A stretch of 60,159 nucleotides of DNA from an uncultured Eubacteriales bacterium (GTDB lineage Bacteria; Bacillota; Clostridia; Oscillospirales; Ruminococcaceae): positions 1-60,159 of the forward strand of contig OMXI01000017.1 in assembly GCA_900314975.1 (NCBI GenBank), written 5' to 3'. The notes beneath the pieces were generated by a model, which made no database searches, was not told where the DNA came from, and saw only the letters and a list, made by a program, of their open reading frames with translations. The position numbers and the translations under genes were made by a program. Positions within the stretch are counted from its first letter, which is position 1; each line of letters opens with the position of its first letter. Shown here piece by piece: positions 33,601-41,493 of the stretch.

Positions 33601-36600
33601 CTGTTAAGATTAACAAGACTAATATAACGGGCAGCACAGAGCTTTCGGGCGCTAAGCTTGCAGTTTACAATTACGATTCCACCAAGACCGACGGCAAGGG
33701 CACACAGGTTGGCGAGACCTGGACATCTGCTCCGAACAAGACAATGGACCTCGTTCTTGAGGACGGCACTTATGTTCTTGAGGAAACAGGCGACAATATT
33801 ACAGATGCAGACGGAAAGACCTATAAGGTTATACCAAGCACTGTTAAATTCACAGTAAAGAACGGCACAGTTACATCGACAGACACAGTCGCAAGACCAG
33901 GTGAGGTCGATAAGGCAAACGGCGGAGCAGTACTCAGCGGTACAAACCTCACTATCTGCGACGCTGCAAACACCACACCTGTCACAATCAACAAGACTGA
34001 TGTAACAGGCGACAAGGAGCTTGAAGGTGCTGCCATTACAGTTAAGCAGGGCGACAAGGTCGTAAAGACATGGACGTCCAAGGCTGGCGAAACAATGGAC
34101 CTCGTTCTTGAGGACGGCACTTACACACTTGAGGAAACAGGCGACAACATCACAGATGCAGACGGAAAGACCTATAAGGTAATCCCAAGCGCTGTTACAT
34201 TCACGGTAAAGAACGGCACAGTTACATCAACAGGCGCAAAGACCAAGTTTGACGATGTTGATAAGACAAACGGCGGCACAGTACTTAATGGCACAAACCT
34301 CACTATCTGCGACGCTGCAAACACCACACCTGTTAAGATCAACAAGACCGATGTAACAGGCGATAAGGAACTTGAGGGTGCAACCCTTACAGTTAAGCAG
34401 GGCGATAAGGTCGTAAAGGAATGGACATCCAAGGCTGGCGAAACAATGGACCTCGTTCTTGAGGACGGCACTTACACTCTTGAGGAAACAGGCGACGAGA
34501 TAACCGACGCACAGGGCAACAAGTACAAGGTTATCGGCAGCACTGTTACATTCACGGTTAAAAACGGCGCTGTAACATCAACAGGCGCAAAGACCACATT
34601 CGATGATGTCGACAAGACAAACGGCGGCGTTGTTGTCAAGGGCACAGAGCTTACTATCTGTGACGCAGAGGTTCCTAAGGCTAACGTTAAGATCAACAAG
34701 ACTGACGTAACTGGCGATAAGGAGCTTGCAGGCGCAACCCTTACAGTTAAGCAGGGCGACAAGGTCATCAAGACTTGGACATCAAAGGCAAACGAAACAA
34801 TGGACCTCGTTCTTGAGGACGGCACTTACACCCTTGAGGAGTCGGGCGATAACATCACCGACGCACAGGGCAATACCTATAAGGTTCTGGGCAGCACCGT
34901 AACATTCACAGTAACAAACGGCGTTGCAACAGCAACAGGCGCAAAGACCTCGTACAGAGATATCGATGAAAAGGTCGGCGGCGTTGTTGAGACAGCAGAA
35001 AACACCTTTGTTATCTGCGACGCAGTTGTTCCGAAGAACACTGTAACTATCAACAAGACCGACGTAACAGGCGAAAAGGAACTCACAGGTGCTACCCTCA
35101 CGGTTAAGAAGGGCGACAAGGTCGTTAAGACATGGGAGTCCAAGCCGAACGAGACAATGGACCTTGAACTCGAGGACGGCACTTACACACTCGAGGAAAC
35201 AGGCGATAACATCACAGACGCTGACGGAAATACCTATAAGGTCATCGGCAGCACTATCACATTCAAGGTAGAAAACGGCGTTGTTACATCAACAGGTGCA
35301 AAGACCACATTTGACGATGTTGACGAGACAACAGGCGGCGTTGTAGTGAAGAATAACACTATCACTGTAAGCGACGCAGTCAAGACCGTAAAGGTAACGA
35401 TCGCAAAGACTGATATAACAGGTCAGCAGGAAGTCAAGGGTGCAAAGCTTATCCTTAAGGACAGCAAGGGCACACAGGTAGGCGAGACCTGGGTATCGGG
35501 CGGCACAAACGGAAGCAAGTTTGAAGTATCACTTGCACCTGGCAAGTACACACTTACAGAGGCACCTGAATCAGTCGTAACAGATAATGACGGCAACAAG
35601 TATCAGGTAATTACCTCGACTTACGAGTTTGAGGTAGGCACTGACGGCAAGGTCAAGGATTCCAAGGCAGTGGATACCAACGAGGGTTCTATCGCTGCCG
35701 GCAATAACAACACTATCACAGTTGTTGACGCACTTGCACCTGTAAAGACACCTGTTCACTTCAACAAGACCGACATCACAGGTCAGAAGGAGCTTGCAGG
35801 CGCTACACTTACAGTTTATGCAAAGGGCGCAAACGGCGAACTTACAAAGGTTGAGGACGCTTACAATCCTTGGGAGTCAAAGATCGGTGCACAGCTTACA
35901 CTCCAGCTCGGCGACGGCGACTATGTACTTAAGGAAACAGGTACGCAGGTAACTGACGCTGACGGAAAGAGCTACAACGTTCTTGCAACAGATGTTGAGT
36001 TTACAGTAGCAAACGGCGTTGTAACATCAACAGGCGCAAAGACCAAGTTCGAGGACGTAACAACAGAGGGCGCTGTTCTTAACAAGGACAACAGCGGCGA
36101 GTATGTTCTCACTGTATGTGATGCAGTTAAGACATATAAGGTAACAATTGCAAAGACCGATGTAACAGGTCAGCAGGAAGTCAAGGGTGCAAAGCTTATC
36201 CTTAAGGACAGCAAGGACACACAGATCGGCGAGACCTGGGTATCGGGCGGCACTAACGGAAGCAAGTTTGAAGTATCGCTTGAACCGGGCAAGTACACTC
36301 TTACAGAGGCTGCGGATTCAGTCGTTACAGATAACGACGGCAACGAGTATCAGGTAATCACCTCTACCTACGAGTTTGAGGTAGGTACCGACGGCAAGGT
36401 CAAGGATTCCAAGAAGGTTGACTCCAACGAAGGTACAATTTCCGCAGGCGACAACAACACTATCACAGTTGTTGATGCGATCAAGCCTGCAAAGCCGACA
36501 TTCGTTCACATCAACAAGACCGACATCACAGGTCAGAAGGAGCTTGCAGGCGCTACACTTACAGTTTATGCAAAGGGCGCTGACGGCAATCTGACAAAGG

Positions 36601-39110
36601 TTGATGACGCTAACAATCCTTGGGTTTCAAAGGCAGATGCACAGCTTACGCTTGCACTCGCTGACGGAGACTATGTACTCAAGGAAACAGGCACACAGGT
36701 AACAGACGCACAGGGCAAGACCTATAAGGTTCTTTCCTCTGATGTTGAGTTCACAGTAGCAAAGGGCGTTGTAACCTCAACAGGCTCAAAGACCAAGTTT
36801 GAGGACGTAACGACCGAGGGCGCTGTTCTTGCAAAGGACGCTGCAAGCGGTGAGTATACGCTCACTATCTGCGATGCAGCTAACAAGACATCTGTAACAC
36901 TCAACAAGACTGATATCACAGGAGATAAGGAGCTTGCAGGTGCTAAGCTCACTATCAAGCAGGGCGAAACAGTAGTTGGTGAGTGGGAATCCGTAATCGG
37001 ACAGACCAAGACATTTGAACTCGAGGACGGCACATATACTCTCGAGGAGACAGGCACAAAGATCACCGACAACGACGGCAATACCTATGACGTAATACCA
37101 AGCGCAGTAACATTTACCGTTAAGAACGGAACAGTAACATCAGCAGATGCAAAGACTTCGTTCGATGATGTAGATGCAAAGGGCGGCGCAGTTCTCAGCA
37201 GAACAACACTTACTATCTGCGATGCAAAGACAGTTGTTCCAAAGACACCTGTTAAGATCAACAAGACCGATGTAACAGGCGAAAAGGAGCTTACAGGCGC
37301 TACACTTACTGTTAAGCAGGGCGACAAGGTAATCGACAGCTGGACATCCAAGCCGAACGAGACAATGGAGCTTGAGCTTGAGGACGGCGACTATACTCTC
37401 ACCGAGACAGGTGACGAGGTAACAGACGCTGACGGCAAGACCTATAAGGTGATCGGCAGTGAGGTCAAGTTCACAGTTAAGGACGGCAAGGTAACATCAA
37501 CAGGCGCAAAGACCACATTTGACGACGTTGACAAGACCACAGGCGGCGTAGTTGTTAAGAACAATGACATTACTATCTGCGACGCTGCAAACACCACAAA
37601 GGTTATAATCAACAAGACAGACGTTACAGGTGAGAAGGAACTCACAGGCGCTAAGCTCACAGTTAAGCAGGGCGACAAGACAATCAAGGAATGGACATCC
37701 AAGCCCAACGAGACAATGGACCTTGACCTTGAGGACGGCGAGTATACTCTTACTGAGACGGGCGACGAGATAACCGACAGCGATGGAAAGACCTACAAGG
37801 TTATCGACAGCGAGGTCAAATTCACAGTTAAGAACGGTACTGTAACATCAACAGGCGCAAAGACCACATTTGATGATGTTGACAAGACCACAGGCGGCGT
37901 TGTTGTAAAGGATACACACCTTACGATAAGCGATGCTGCAAAGGTAACACCTGTTGTTCTCAACAAGACCGATATCACAGGCGATAAGGAACTTAAGGGC
38001 GCAACACTTACTATCAAGGATTCAAAGGGCAAAGAGGTTGCAAGCTGGACTTCCGAGATAGGCAAGACAAAGACAGTTGAGCTTGAAGACGGCGACTACT
38101 CGCTGACAGAGTCGGGCGACGAGGTTACAGACAGCGACGGCAAGACCTACAAGGTTCTTGGTACGGTACTTGATTTCACAGTCAAGGACGGCACTGTAAC
38201 AGCAACAGGCGCAAAGAAGACATTCAACAAGGATGCAAGTGACGGCTACGTTGTTCTTCAGGACAACAAGCTCACAGTCTGCGACGTAATGGAGCTTACA
38301 AAGGTTAAGCTCAACAAGACCGATATCACAGGCGATAAGGAACTCGCAGGTGCTACACTTACTATCAAGGACAGCAAGGACAAGGAAGTTGCAAGCTGGA
38401 CATCAGTGATAGGCAAGACCTACGAGGTAGAGCTTGAAGACGGCGAGTACACACTTACCGAGACAGGCACGAACGTAACAGATGCAGACGGCGAAAAGTA
38501 CGATGTTATGACATCTTCCGTTAAGTTCACAGTATCAGGCGGAAAGGTAACATCACAGACAGTTCGCACCGACTTTGACGAGACTGCACAGACCGGCTTT
38601 GTAGTTCTCAAGAACAAGACAGAGCTTACAGTATGTGACGTTAAGAAGAATCAGAGCAACGTTTCATCTTCTGGTTCGGGACAGTCAGAGCCTTCTATGA
38701 GCGTATCATCACCACAGGTAAGCTCACAGCCTTCGGGCAGTGTATCTTCGGATCAGAGCCAGCAGTCAAATCCGAGCCAGAGCGTATCGACACCGAGCCA
38801 GAGCGTTTCAACGCCAAGCCCAAGTGTTTCGACACCTCAGTCATCATCGGTTAAGCCTGTAACATCTTCGGACGGCAGCAGCGTTTCAACAAACGGAACT
38901 TCGCCATCCGGAACTACAAAGAGCACGGACGGCACAGCCAGCACGACCGCAAAGTCTTCGACAAACGGTCAGCCTCCTGTAACAACTACTACAGGCAACG
39001 GCGGCGGCAATCCTCCGCAGACAGGTCACAGCGGTTCTTCCGTAACAGTAGCAGCTCTGCTCGCAGCAGTTGCAGTACTGGCAGTTCTTAAGAAAAAGAA
39101 CGATGAATGA
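30693..39110 (+). CDS. Giant sortase-type surface protein with 16 Cna-B-like modules
   Basis: 2805 residues from the ATG after AAGGAGAGG (an ATG at 30621 has no ribosome site). Signal peptide at residues 1-45 (MKKRSLFKRL..ATALAAT). Residues about 45-690 form a non-repeated head of unknown fold. Then 16 modules of about 105-125 residues (690-2650) each start with (N/A)KTDxTGxxExxGAxL, continue with W-T-S..LEDGTYxLxETGD and TDxDGxxYxV, and end with TICDA or TVVDA. This is the pattern of Cna-B/SpaA prealbumin-like domains; the Lys in KTD, Glu in EETG and Asp in CDA are placed to form an intramolecular isopeptide bond. A Ser/Thr/Pro linker (about 2650-2770) leads to NPPQTGHSG, a hydrophobic helix and KKKNDE, a sortase sorting signal. 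It likely forms a long stiff adhesin. Confidence 0.9.
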   Translation: MKKRSLFKRLFSGIVATALAATICFGDGVFKDIFASAVGEAQTVNVNFYDNGDPAVYDAHENGMRYFVLGAIVDKDAGPKIAATAAYEDQIIAWDCKEITPQTNAASTVVFEKFYKNDMDHTKFDRDQPEVQFDAAKHKFITRVYRYWVTRDAYGSTQPSENPHSTKGVEPTNLIAPEGTFQAMVPYEGFFTYHEQSSDSFPDYIPSNKQSGNTTTVEFNKHENEYYVDVNFAKPTTITSDEYYYVLVEVEHQNHDTSYFCSQLVADNTNKVELVIQDKDNKNLKKSDNTVDQYTGNEPSTKVRLFKASKECNVGNLLAGENCSEVKAGDFAKTQKVEFKEQVKDTSSDVTTKYYEVINLLKSDENDNYTYEDILGSGISFGITADRFALKGHMQTNLAVNYFRDTKDGQNFECDLSEPSAGDHFIAYFAELSDPTDIADDADGTITIGNTKRPGVMHVDLNNINRVKFTGGGDQWFGSLSESSMPAADIKGNVVDPTIRQMQAMSNLLASKNANITPYLDGTRYVIDSRDYPDDATIYVDADALVKDNRNCDVEFFKKENQTIVMNFKNTKNVHVNSYNVNYVKDGELKTIGSATSDGLEVDEQVMRKIVWNFNSCYNTDEEFKANNDPCVEISNTAGTFLIPNPTTVTHMTGTSSGWIMTAGYFENTSGEWHFPYHKMKPYEAPKSTSVVVSKRAITGDKELKGATIQIVDKVTGKNIGDTIWESLVNVNEGVEALTADIGGLKDVKYGIQWTSGDTEKTIVLRDGSYTLKEFGDEFVSGGATYSVVTSSVDFEIMNGQITKTPKAVTEADGGSIKYDDKTNTIIIRDAQKGGPTKTYVNINKTDITGQKELNGATLTVYKKDGETLTKVDDENNPWTSKDGKQLSLALEDGTYVLRETGDEVTDADGKTYKVMSTDVEFTVADGTVTSTAAKSSFTELAGKEGAVLENDAASGEYTLTICDAANTTPVKINKTNITGSTELSGAKLAVYNYDSTKTDGKGTQVGETWTSAPNKTMDLVLEDGTYVLEETGDNITDADGKTYKVIPSTVKFTVKNGTVTSTDTVARPGEVDKANGGAVLSGTNLTICDAANTTPVTINKTDVTGDKELEGAAITVKQGDKVVKTWTSKAGETMDLVLEDGTYTLEETGDNITDADGKTYKVIPSAVTFTVKNGTVTSTGAKTKFDDVDKTNGGTVLNGTNLTICDAANTTPVKINKTDVTGDKELEGATLTVKQGDKVVKEWTSKAGETMDLVLEDGTYTLEETGDEITDAQGNKYKVIGSTVTFTVKNGAVTSTGAKTTFDDVDKTNGGVVVKGTELTICDAEVPKANVKINKTDVTGDKELAGATLTVKQGDKVIKTWTSKANETMDLVLEDGTYTLEESGDNITDAQGNTYKVLGSTVTFTVTNGVATATGAKTSYRDIDEKVGGVVETAENTFVICDAVVPKNTVTINKTDVTGEKELTGATLTVKKGDKVVKTWESKPNETMDLELEDGTYTLEETGDNITDADGNTYKVIGSTITFKVENGVVTSTGAKTTFDDVDETTGGVVVKNNTITVSDAVKTVKVTIAKTDITGQQEVKGAKLILKDSKGTQVGETWVSGGTNGSKFEVSLAPGKYTLTEAPESVVTDNDGNKYQVITSTYEFEVGTDGKVKDSKAVDTNEGSIAAGNNNTITVVDALAPVKTPVHFNKTDITGQKELAGATLTVYAKGANGELTKVEDAYNPWESKIGAQLTLQLGDGDYVLKETGTQVTDADGKSYNVLATDVEFTVANGVVTSTGAKTKFEDVTTEGAVLNKDNSGEYVLTVCDAVKTYKVTIAKTDVTGQQEVKGAKLILKDSKDTQIGETWVSGGTNGSKFEVSLEPGKYTLTEAADSVVTDNDGNEYQVITSTYEFEVGTDGKVKDSKKVDSNEGTISAGDNNTITVVDAIKPAKPTFVHINKTDITGQKELAGATLTVYAKGADGNLTKVDDANNPWVSKADAQLTLALADGDYVLKETGTQVTDAQGKTYKVLSSDVEFTVAKGVVTSTGSKTKFEDVTTEGAVLAKDAASGEYTLTICDAANKTSVTLNKTDITGDKELAGAKLTIKQGETVVGEWESVIGQTKTFELEDGTYTLEETGTKITDNDGNTYDVIPSAVTFTVKNGTVTSADAKTSFDDVDAKGGAVLSRTTLTICDAKTVVPKTPVKINKTDVTGEKELTGATLTVKQGDKVIDSWTSKPNETMELELEDGDYTLTETGDEVTDADGKTYKVIGSEVKFTVKDGKVTSTGAKTTFDDVDKTTGGVVVKNNDITICDAANTTKVIINKTDVTGEKELTGAKLTVKQGDKTIKEWTSKPNETMDLDLEDGEYTLTETGDEITDSDGKTYKVIDSEVKFTVKNGTVTSTGAKTTFDDVDKTTGGVVVKDTHLTISDAAKVTPVVLNKTDITGDKELKGATLTIKDSKGKEVASWTSEIGKTKTVELEDGDYSLTESGDEVTDSDGKTYKVLGTVLDFTVKDGTVTATGAKKTFNKDASDGYVVLQDNKLTVCDVMELTKVKLNKTDITGDKELAGATLTIKDSKDKEVASWTSVIGKTYEVELEDGEYTLTETGTNVTDADGEKYDVMTSSVKFTVSGGKVTSQTVRTDFDETAQTGFVVLKNKTELTVCDVKKNQSNVSSSGSGQSEPSMSVSSPQVSSQPSGSVSSDQSQQSNPSQSVSTPSQSVSTPSPSVSTPQSSSVKPVTSSDGSSVSTNGTSPSGTTKSTDGTASTTAKSSTNGQPPVTTTTGNGGGNPPQTGHSGSSVTVAALLAAVAVLAVLKKKNDE
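32761..38640 (+). repeat. Sixteen tandem Cna-B-like module repeats
   Basis: Modules begin near 32761, 33213, 33602, 33981, 34332, 34684, 35042, 35391, 35754, 36138, 36505, 36891, 37251, 37599, 37951 and 38302. Modules 8-9 and 10-11 are near copies as a pair (about 750 bases). Confidence 0.9.
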
Positions 39111-39138
39111 TCGCTGAAAACCGATAAGTAAATCTACA

Positions 39139-39175
39139 ATTAAGGCACTTCTTTACGGGGTGCCTTAATTTTTTG
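39139..39175 (+). terminator. Terminator of the giant surface protein gene
   Basis: TTAAGGCAC/GTGCCTTAA hairpin followed by TTTTTT. Confidence 0.85.
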
Positions 39176-39178
39176 CAG

Positions 39179-39207
39179 TTGACAAAGCGAAAGAAAAACA
39201 TTATAAT
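39179..39207 (+). promoter_or_regulatory. Consensus promoter of the unknown gene/ppa operon
   Basis: TTGACA, 17-base spacer, TATAAT, 48 bases before the start codon. Confidence 0.85.
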
Positions 39208-39255
39208 CTAATTACCGATAGACTAAATCAAAGAACTTCAGGGCAGGGAAAAGAT

Positions 39256-39828
39256 ATGGATAACACGCAATTTGTTTTATGTCAGGGCGTAAGCCTTGCA
39301 GATACGGGCGATGTCGTTTCGGCGTTCACGGTAAAGGGAGAAAATATTGAGGGCGTATTGAGCGCACCGCTTGTGATACCTGCCGCAAAAGCCTTTATCA
39401 AGGCGGTCAAGGAGCCTGTATTCTTCTTTATCGAGCTGCCGCACGAGAATTCGGAAAGCTATGACACGTACTATCTGGACAACTGCACCAAAAAGGTTGC
39501 AGGCGCGATAATAGACTGCTACGGCGAAGTGCTGGCGAACGACGGTGTGTCGCGGTTTGGTTTTGGATCAAATGCGACCGAGGAGGAAATATATTTCCGC
39601 GATTATCAGGAGTTTTCAGCCTATGTAAAATCACCTCAAACGCTCACGCAGAGCCTTGAGCAGCTCGGCGCACAGAAAAAGGAGAAGATTAAGACGCTGT
39701 GGGATATGATGAATGACGAAAACCCGGGCTGTCTTACGGCGGTAGAGCTTGACGGCGAGACCGTATTTGATATACCCGATGCACTGAAAGAGGCGGGAAT
39801 GTACAAGTTCAAGGAGGAAAGCATATGA
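39256..39828 (+). CDS. Unknown cytoplasmic protein co-transcribed with ppa
   Basis: 190 residues; CAGGGAAAAG precedes the ATG. No signal peptide or membrane helix. Mixed alpha/beta composition (QFVLCQGVSLADTGDVVSAF, EPVFFFIELP, KKVAGAIIDCYGEVLANDG) with a helical C-terminal third (SLEQLGAQKKEKIKTLWDMM). I recognise no family. Its last four bases overlap the start of the pyrophosphatase gene (ATGA), so the two are translationally coupled and probably expressed together. Confidence 0.75.
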   Translation: MDNTQFVLCQGVSLADTGDVVSAFTVKGENIEGVLSAPLVIPAAKAFIKAVKEPVFFFIELPHENSESYDTYYLDNCTKKVAGAIIDCYGEVLANDGVSRFGFGSNATEEEIYFRDYQEFSAYVKSPQTLTQSLEQLGAQKKEKIKTLWDMMNDENPGCLTAVELDGETVFDIPDALKEAGMYKFKEESI

Positions 39829-40355
39829 ACATATGGCACGATATTTCACCAAAGGCAATAACAAAAGATAAGTTTACCGCGGTTATCGAGATACCCAAAG
39901 GCTCAAAGGTAAAGTATGAGCTTGACAAGGCGACGGGTCTTCTGCGCATGGACAGGATCTTGTACACATCTACTCACTATCCTGCGAACTACGGATTTAT
40001 TCCCAGAACCTATGCAGAGGACGGCGACCCGCTCGATGTGCTGGTCATCTGTTCGGAAAAGCTGGTTTCAATGTCGCTGGTGGAGTGCTACCCGATAGGC
40101 GTGATAAAGATGCTCGACAACGGCGCAAACGACGAAAAGATAATCTGCGTGCCTGTCAATGACCCTACCTACAACGACATCAACGACATCTCCGAACTTC
40201 CCAAGCATATCTTTGATGAGATGAAACACTTTTTTACCGTCTACAAGAACCTTGAGCACAAGGATACTGTTATTGACGACGTGCAGAATAAGGCGGAGGC
40301 AGTGGCGATTGTTGATAAGTGCATCGACCGTTACATTGAGTGCTACTGTAAATAA
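39825..40355 (+). CDS. ppa: Inorganic pyrophosphatase, family I
   Basis: 176 residues, the usual size. It hydrolyses pyrophosphate to phosphate in the cytoplasm and pulls biosynthetic reactions forward. Family I motifs: EIPKGSKVKYE near residue 22, THYPANYGFIP near 50, and the metal-binding EDGDPLDVLV near residue 66; a further Asp-rich loop follows (VNDPTYNDIND). AAGGAGG lies within the end of the preceding gene, which overlaps by four bases. Confidence 0.95.
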   Translation: MNIWHDISPKAITKDKFTAVIEIPKGSKVKYELDKATGLLRMDRILYTSTHYPANYGFIPRTYAEDGDPLDVLVICSEKLVSMSLVECYPIGVIKMLDNGANDEKIICVPVNDPTYNDINDISELPKHIFDEMKHFFTVYKNLEHKDTVIDDVQNKAEAVAIVDKCIDRYIECYCK

Positions 40356-40401
40356 TTTTGGCTTTTGTGCAAATTGACGAAAAATATAGGAATATGGCAA
40401 T

Positions 40402-40445
40402 AAATGCAGTTGTTTTTGAATAAAAACGGCTGCATTTTCTGTTTA
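40402..40445 (+). terminator. Terminator after ppa
   Basis: AAATGCAG-TT-GTTTTT/AAAAAC-GG-CTGCATTT hairpin with T-rich tail. Confidence 0.75.
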
Positions 40446-40898
40446 AAGCGAAAAAATATTTGAAAAAATGACAAATGTGTCGTTGTAATAATTAAATGAG
40501 TTACCTAAAAATTTGTTACCGTTTTTTAATAATTCGTCCTGCTCGCCGTCAATCAGAGAGAACTGACAAAAATAAACAGCTGAAATTGGACGCAAAATAC
40601 AATTTTTTTGAAAGATACTATTGACGTATACTATATGTAGTGGTATAATATAACCAACAATCGAAAATGTAATCATCGGCGTTTGTGCGCAAACTGTTTG
40701 CGAGTGCAATATGTTTGAAAAAAACGGCGTGCAAAATACCGCATATGGTATGGCTAAAAATTGAGATTGCGTTCACAGATTACAGAATTATTACACAATG
40801 CGCGGTTTTAGTTACAATTTCGACCCGATGCGCCGCAGACCGCCTGCGGCTGTCCGCAGAAAATCAAGTCTTTAATGAAGATTTGGGGATTTTTACGA
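40446..40898 (+). other. Intergenic region with an orphan promoter and hairpins
   Basis: A strong promoter lies at 40621. Downstream are CGCAAA-CTG-TTTGCG near 40688 and the hairpin GCCGCAG-ACCGC-CTGCGGC at 40832-40850. The open frames here overlap mraZ regulatory sequence and have no ribosome site. It could be a long mraZ leader or a small RNA. Confidence 0.45.
40621..40649 (+). promoter_or_regulatory. Upstream promoter before the dcw cluster
   Basis: TTGACG, 17-base spacer, TATAAT; 389 bases before the mraZ start. Confidence 0.65.
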
Positions 40899-40927
40899 TT
40901 GATATTTCCGTTTGGATAGTGTATAAT
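40899..40927 (+). promoter_or_regulatory. mraZ-proximal promoter of the dcw cluster
   Basis: TTGATA, 17-base spacer, TATAAT. Confidence 0.75.
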
Positions 40928-40933
40928 GAGTGT

Positions 40934-40959
40934 ACAGTGGTGAAAAGTGCGAAAAAGTG
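40934..40959 (+). promoter_or_regulatory. MraZ-binding direct repeats
   Basis: ACAGTG, AAAGTG and AAAGTG at 40934, 40944 and 40954, an exact 10-base period, right after the -10 box. MraZ is known to bind such AAAGTG arrays before its own operon, so this is a likely autoregulatory operator. Confidence 0.7.
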
Positions 40960-41037
40960 GTATGCAGTACCAAAATTATTGCAAAATTCACCCAAAACTC
41001 AATTTCGGCATTATTTTCAAACGGGGAGGTGGACAGC

Positions 41038-41493
41038 TTGCCGCAGGAAAACGAGCGCAAAAGCGTGCTTAACAGTATGCTTACGGGCACGTTCAATCAA
41101 ACAATGGACGTAAAGGGAAGATTGAGCTTTCCCGCAAAGCTGCGAGAGGCGCTGGGCGAGAGGTTCATCGTTACCAAGGGTATAGACGGCTGTCTGTTCG
41201 TCTATTCGATTGAAAATTTTGAGAAAAAGGCTGAAAAGATACAGTCGCTGCCGCTGGCAAAGGCGCGGGCGCTGCAAAGGAGCTTTATGGCGTGGGCGTG
41301 CGAGGTCGAACCTGATAAGCAGGGAAGGATACTTGTGGCGCAGTCGCTGCGTGAAGCCGCAGGGCTTGACAAGGAAATTGTCGTTGCGGGCGTGTGCGAC
41401 AGATGCGAGATCTGGGACAAGCAGCGCTGGATGCAGTTCAATGAGCGCAGCGAAAGTGAGCTTGCCGAGGATCTGGAAGGACTTGACTTTTAA
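41038..41493 (+). CDS. mraZ: Transcriptional regulator MraZ
   Basis: 151 residues from the TTG that stands 8 bases after GGGGAGG; the ATG at 41079, where most MraZ proteins begin (MLTGTFNQTMD), has no ribosome site, so this protein carries about 13 extra N-terminal residues. Two SpoVT/AbrB-like halves: DVKGRLSFPAKLRE near 20 and PDKQGRILVAQSLRE near 95. MraZ assembles into rings that bind direct repeats at the head of the dcw operon and controls it; three such repeats lie just downstream of its promoter. Confidence 0.93.
   Translation: MPQENERKSVLNSMLTGTFNQTMDVKGRLSFPAKLREALGERFIVTKGIDGCLFVYSIENFEKKAEKIQSLPLAKARALQRSFMAWACEVEPDKQGRILVAQSLREAAGLDKEIVVAGVCDRCEIWDKQRWMQFNERSESELAEDLEGLDF

Noticed and set aside
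31476-38617. Many minus-strand open frames of 60-416 codons opposite the adhesin, several nearly identical to one another
   Set aside because: They mirror the repeated modules on the coding strand; the similarity among them comes from the module repeats, not from a gene family.
40685-41113. 142-codon open frame before and over the mraZ start
   Set aside because: No ribosome site, unusual composition, and it overlaps the mraZ promoter, operator and start in another frame.
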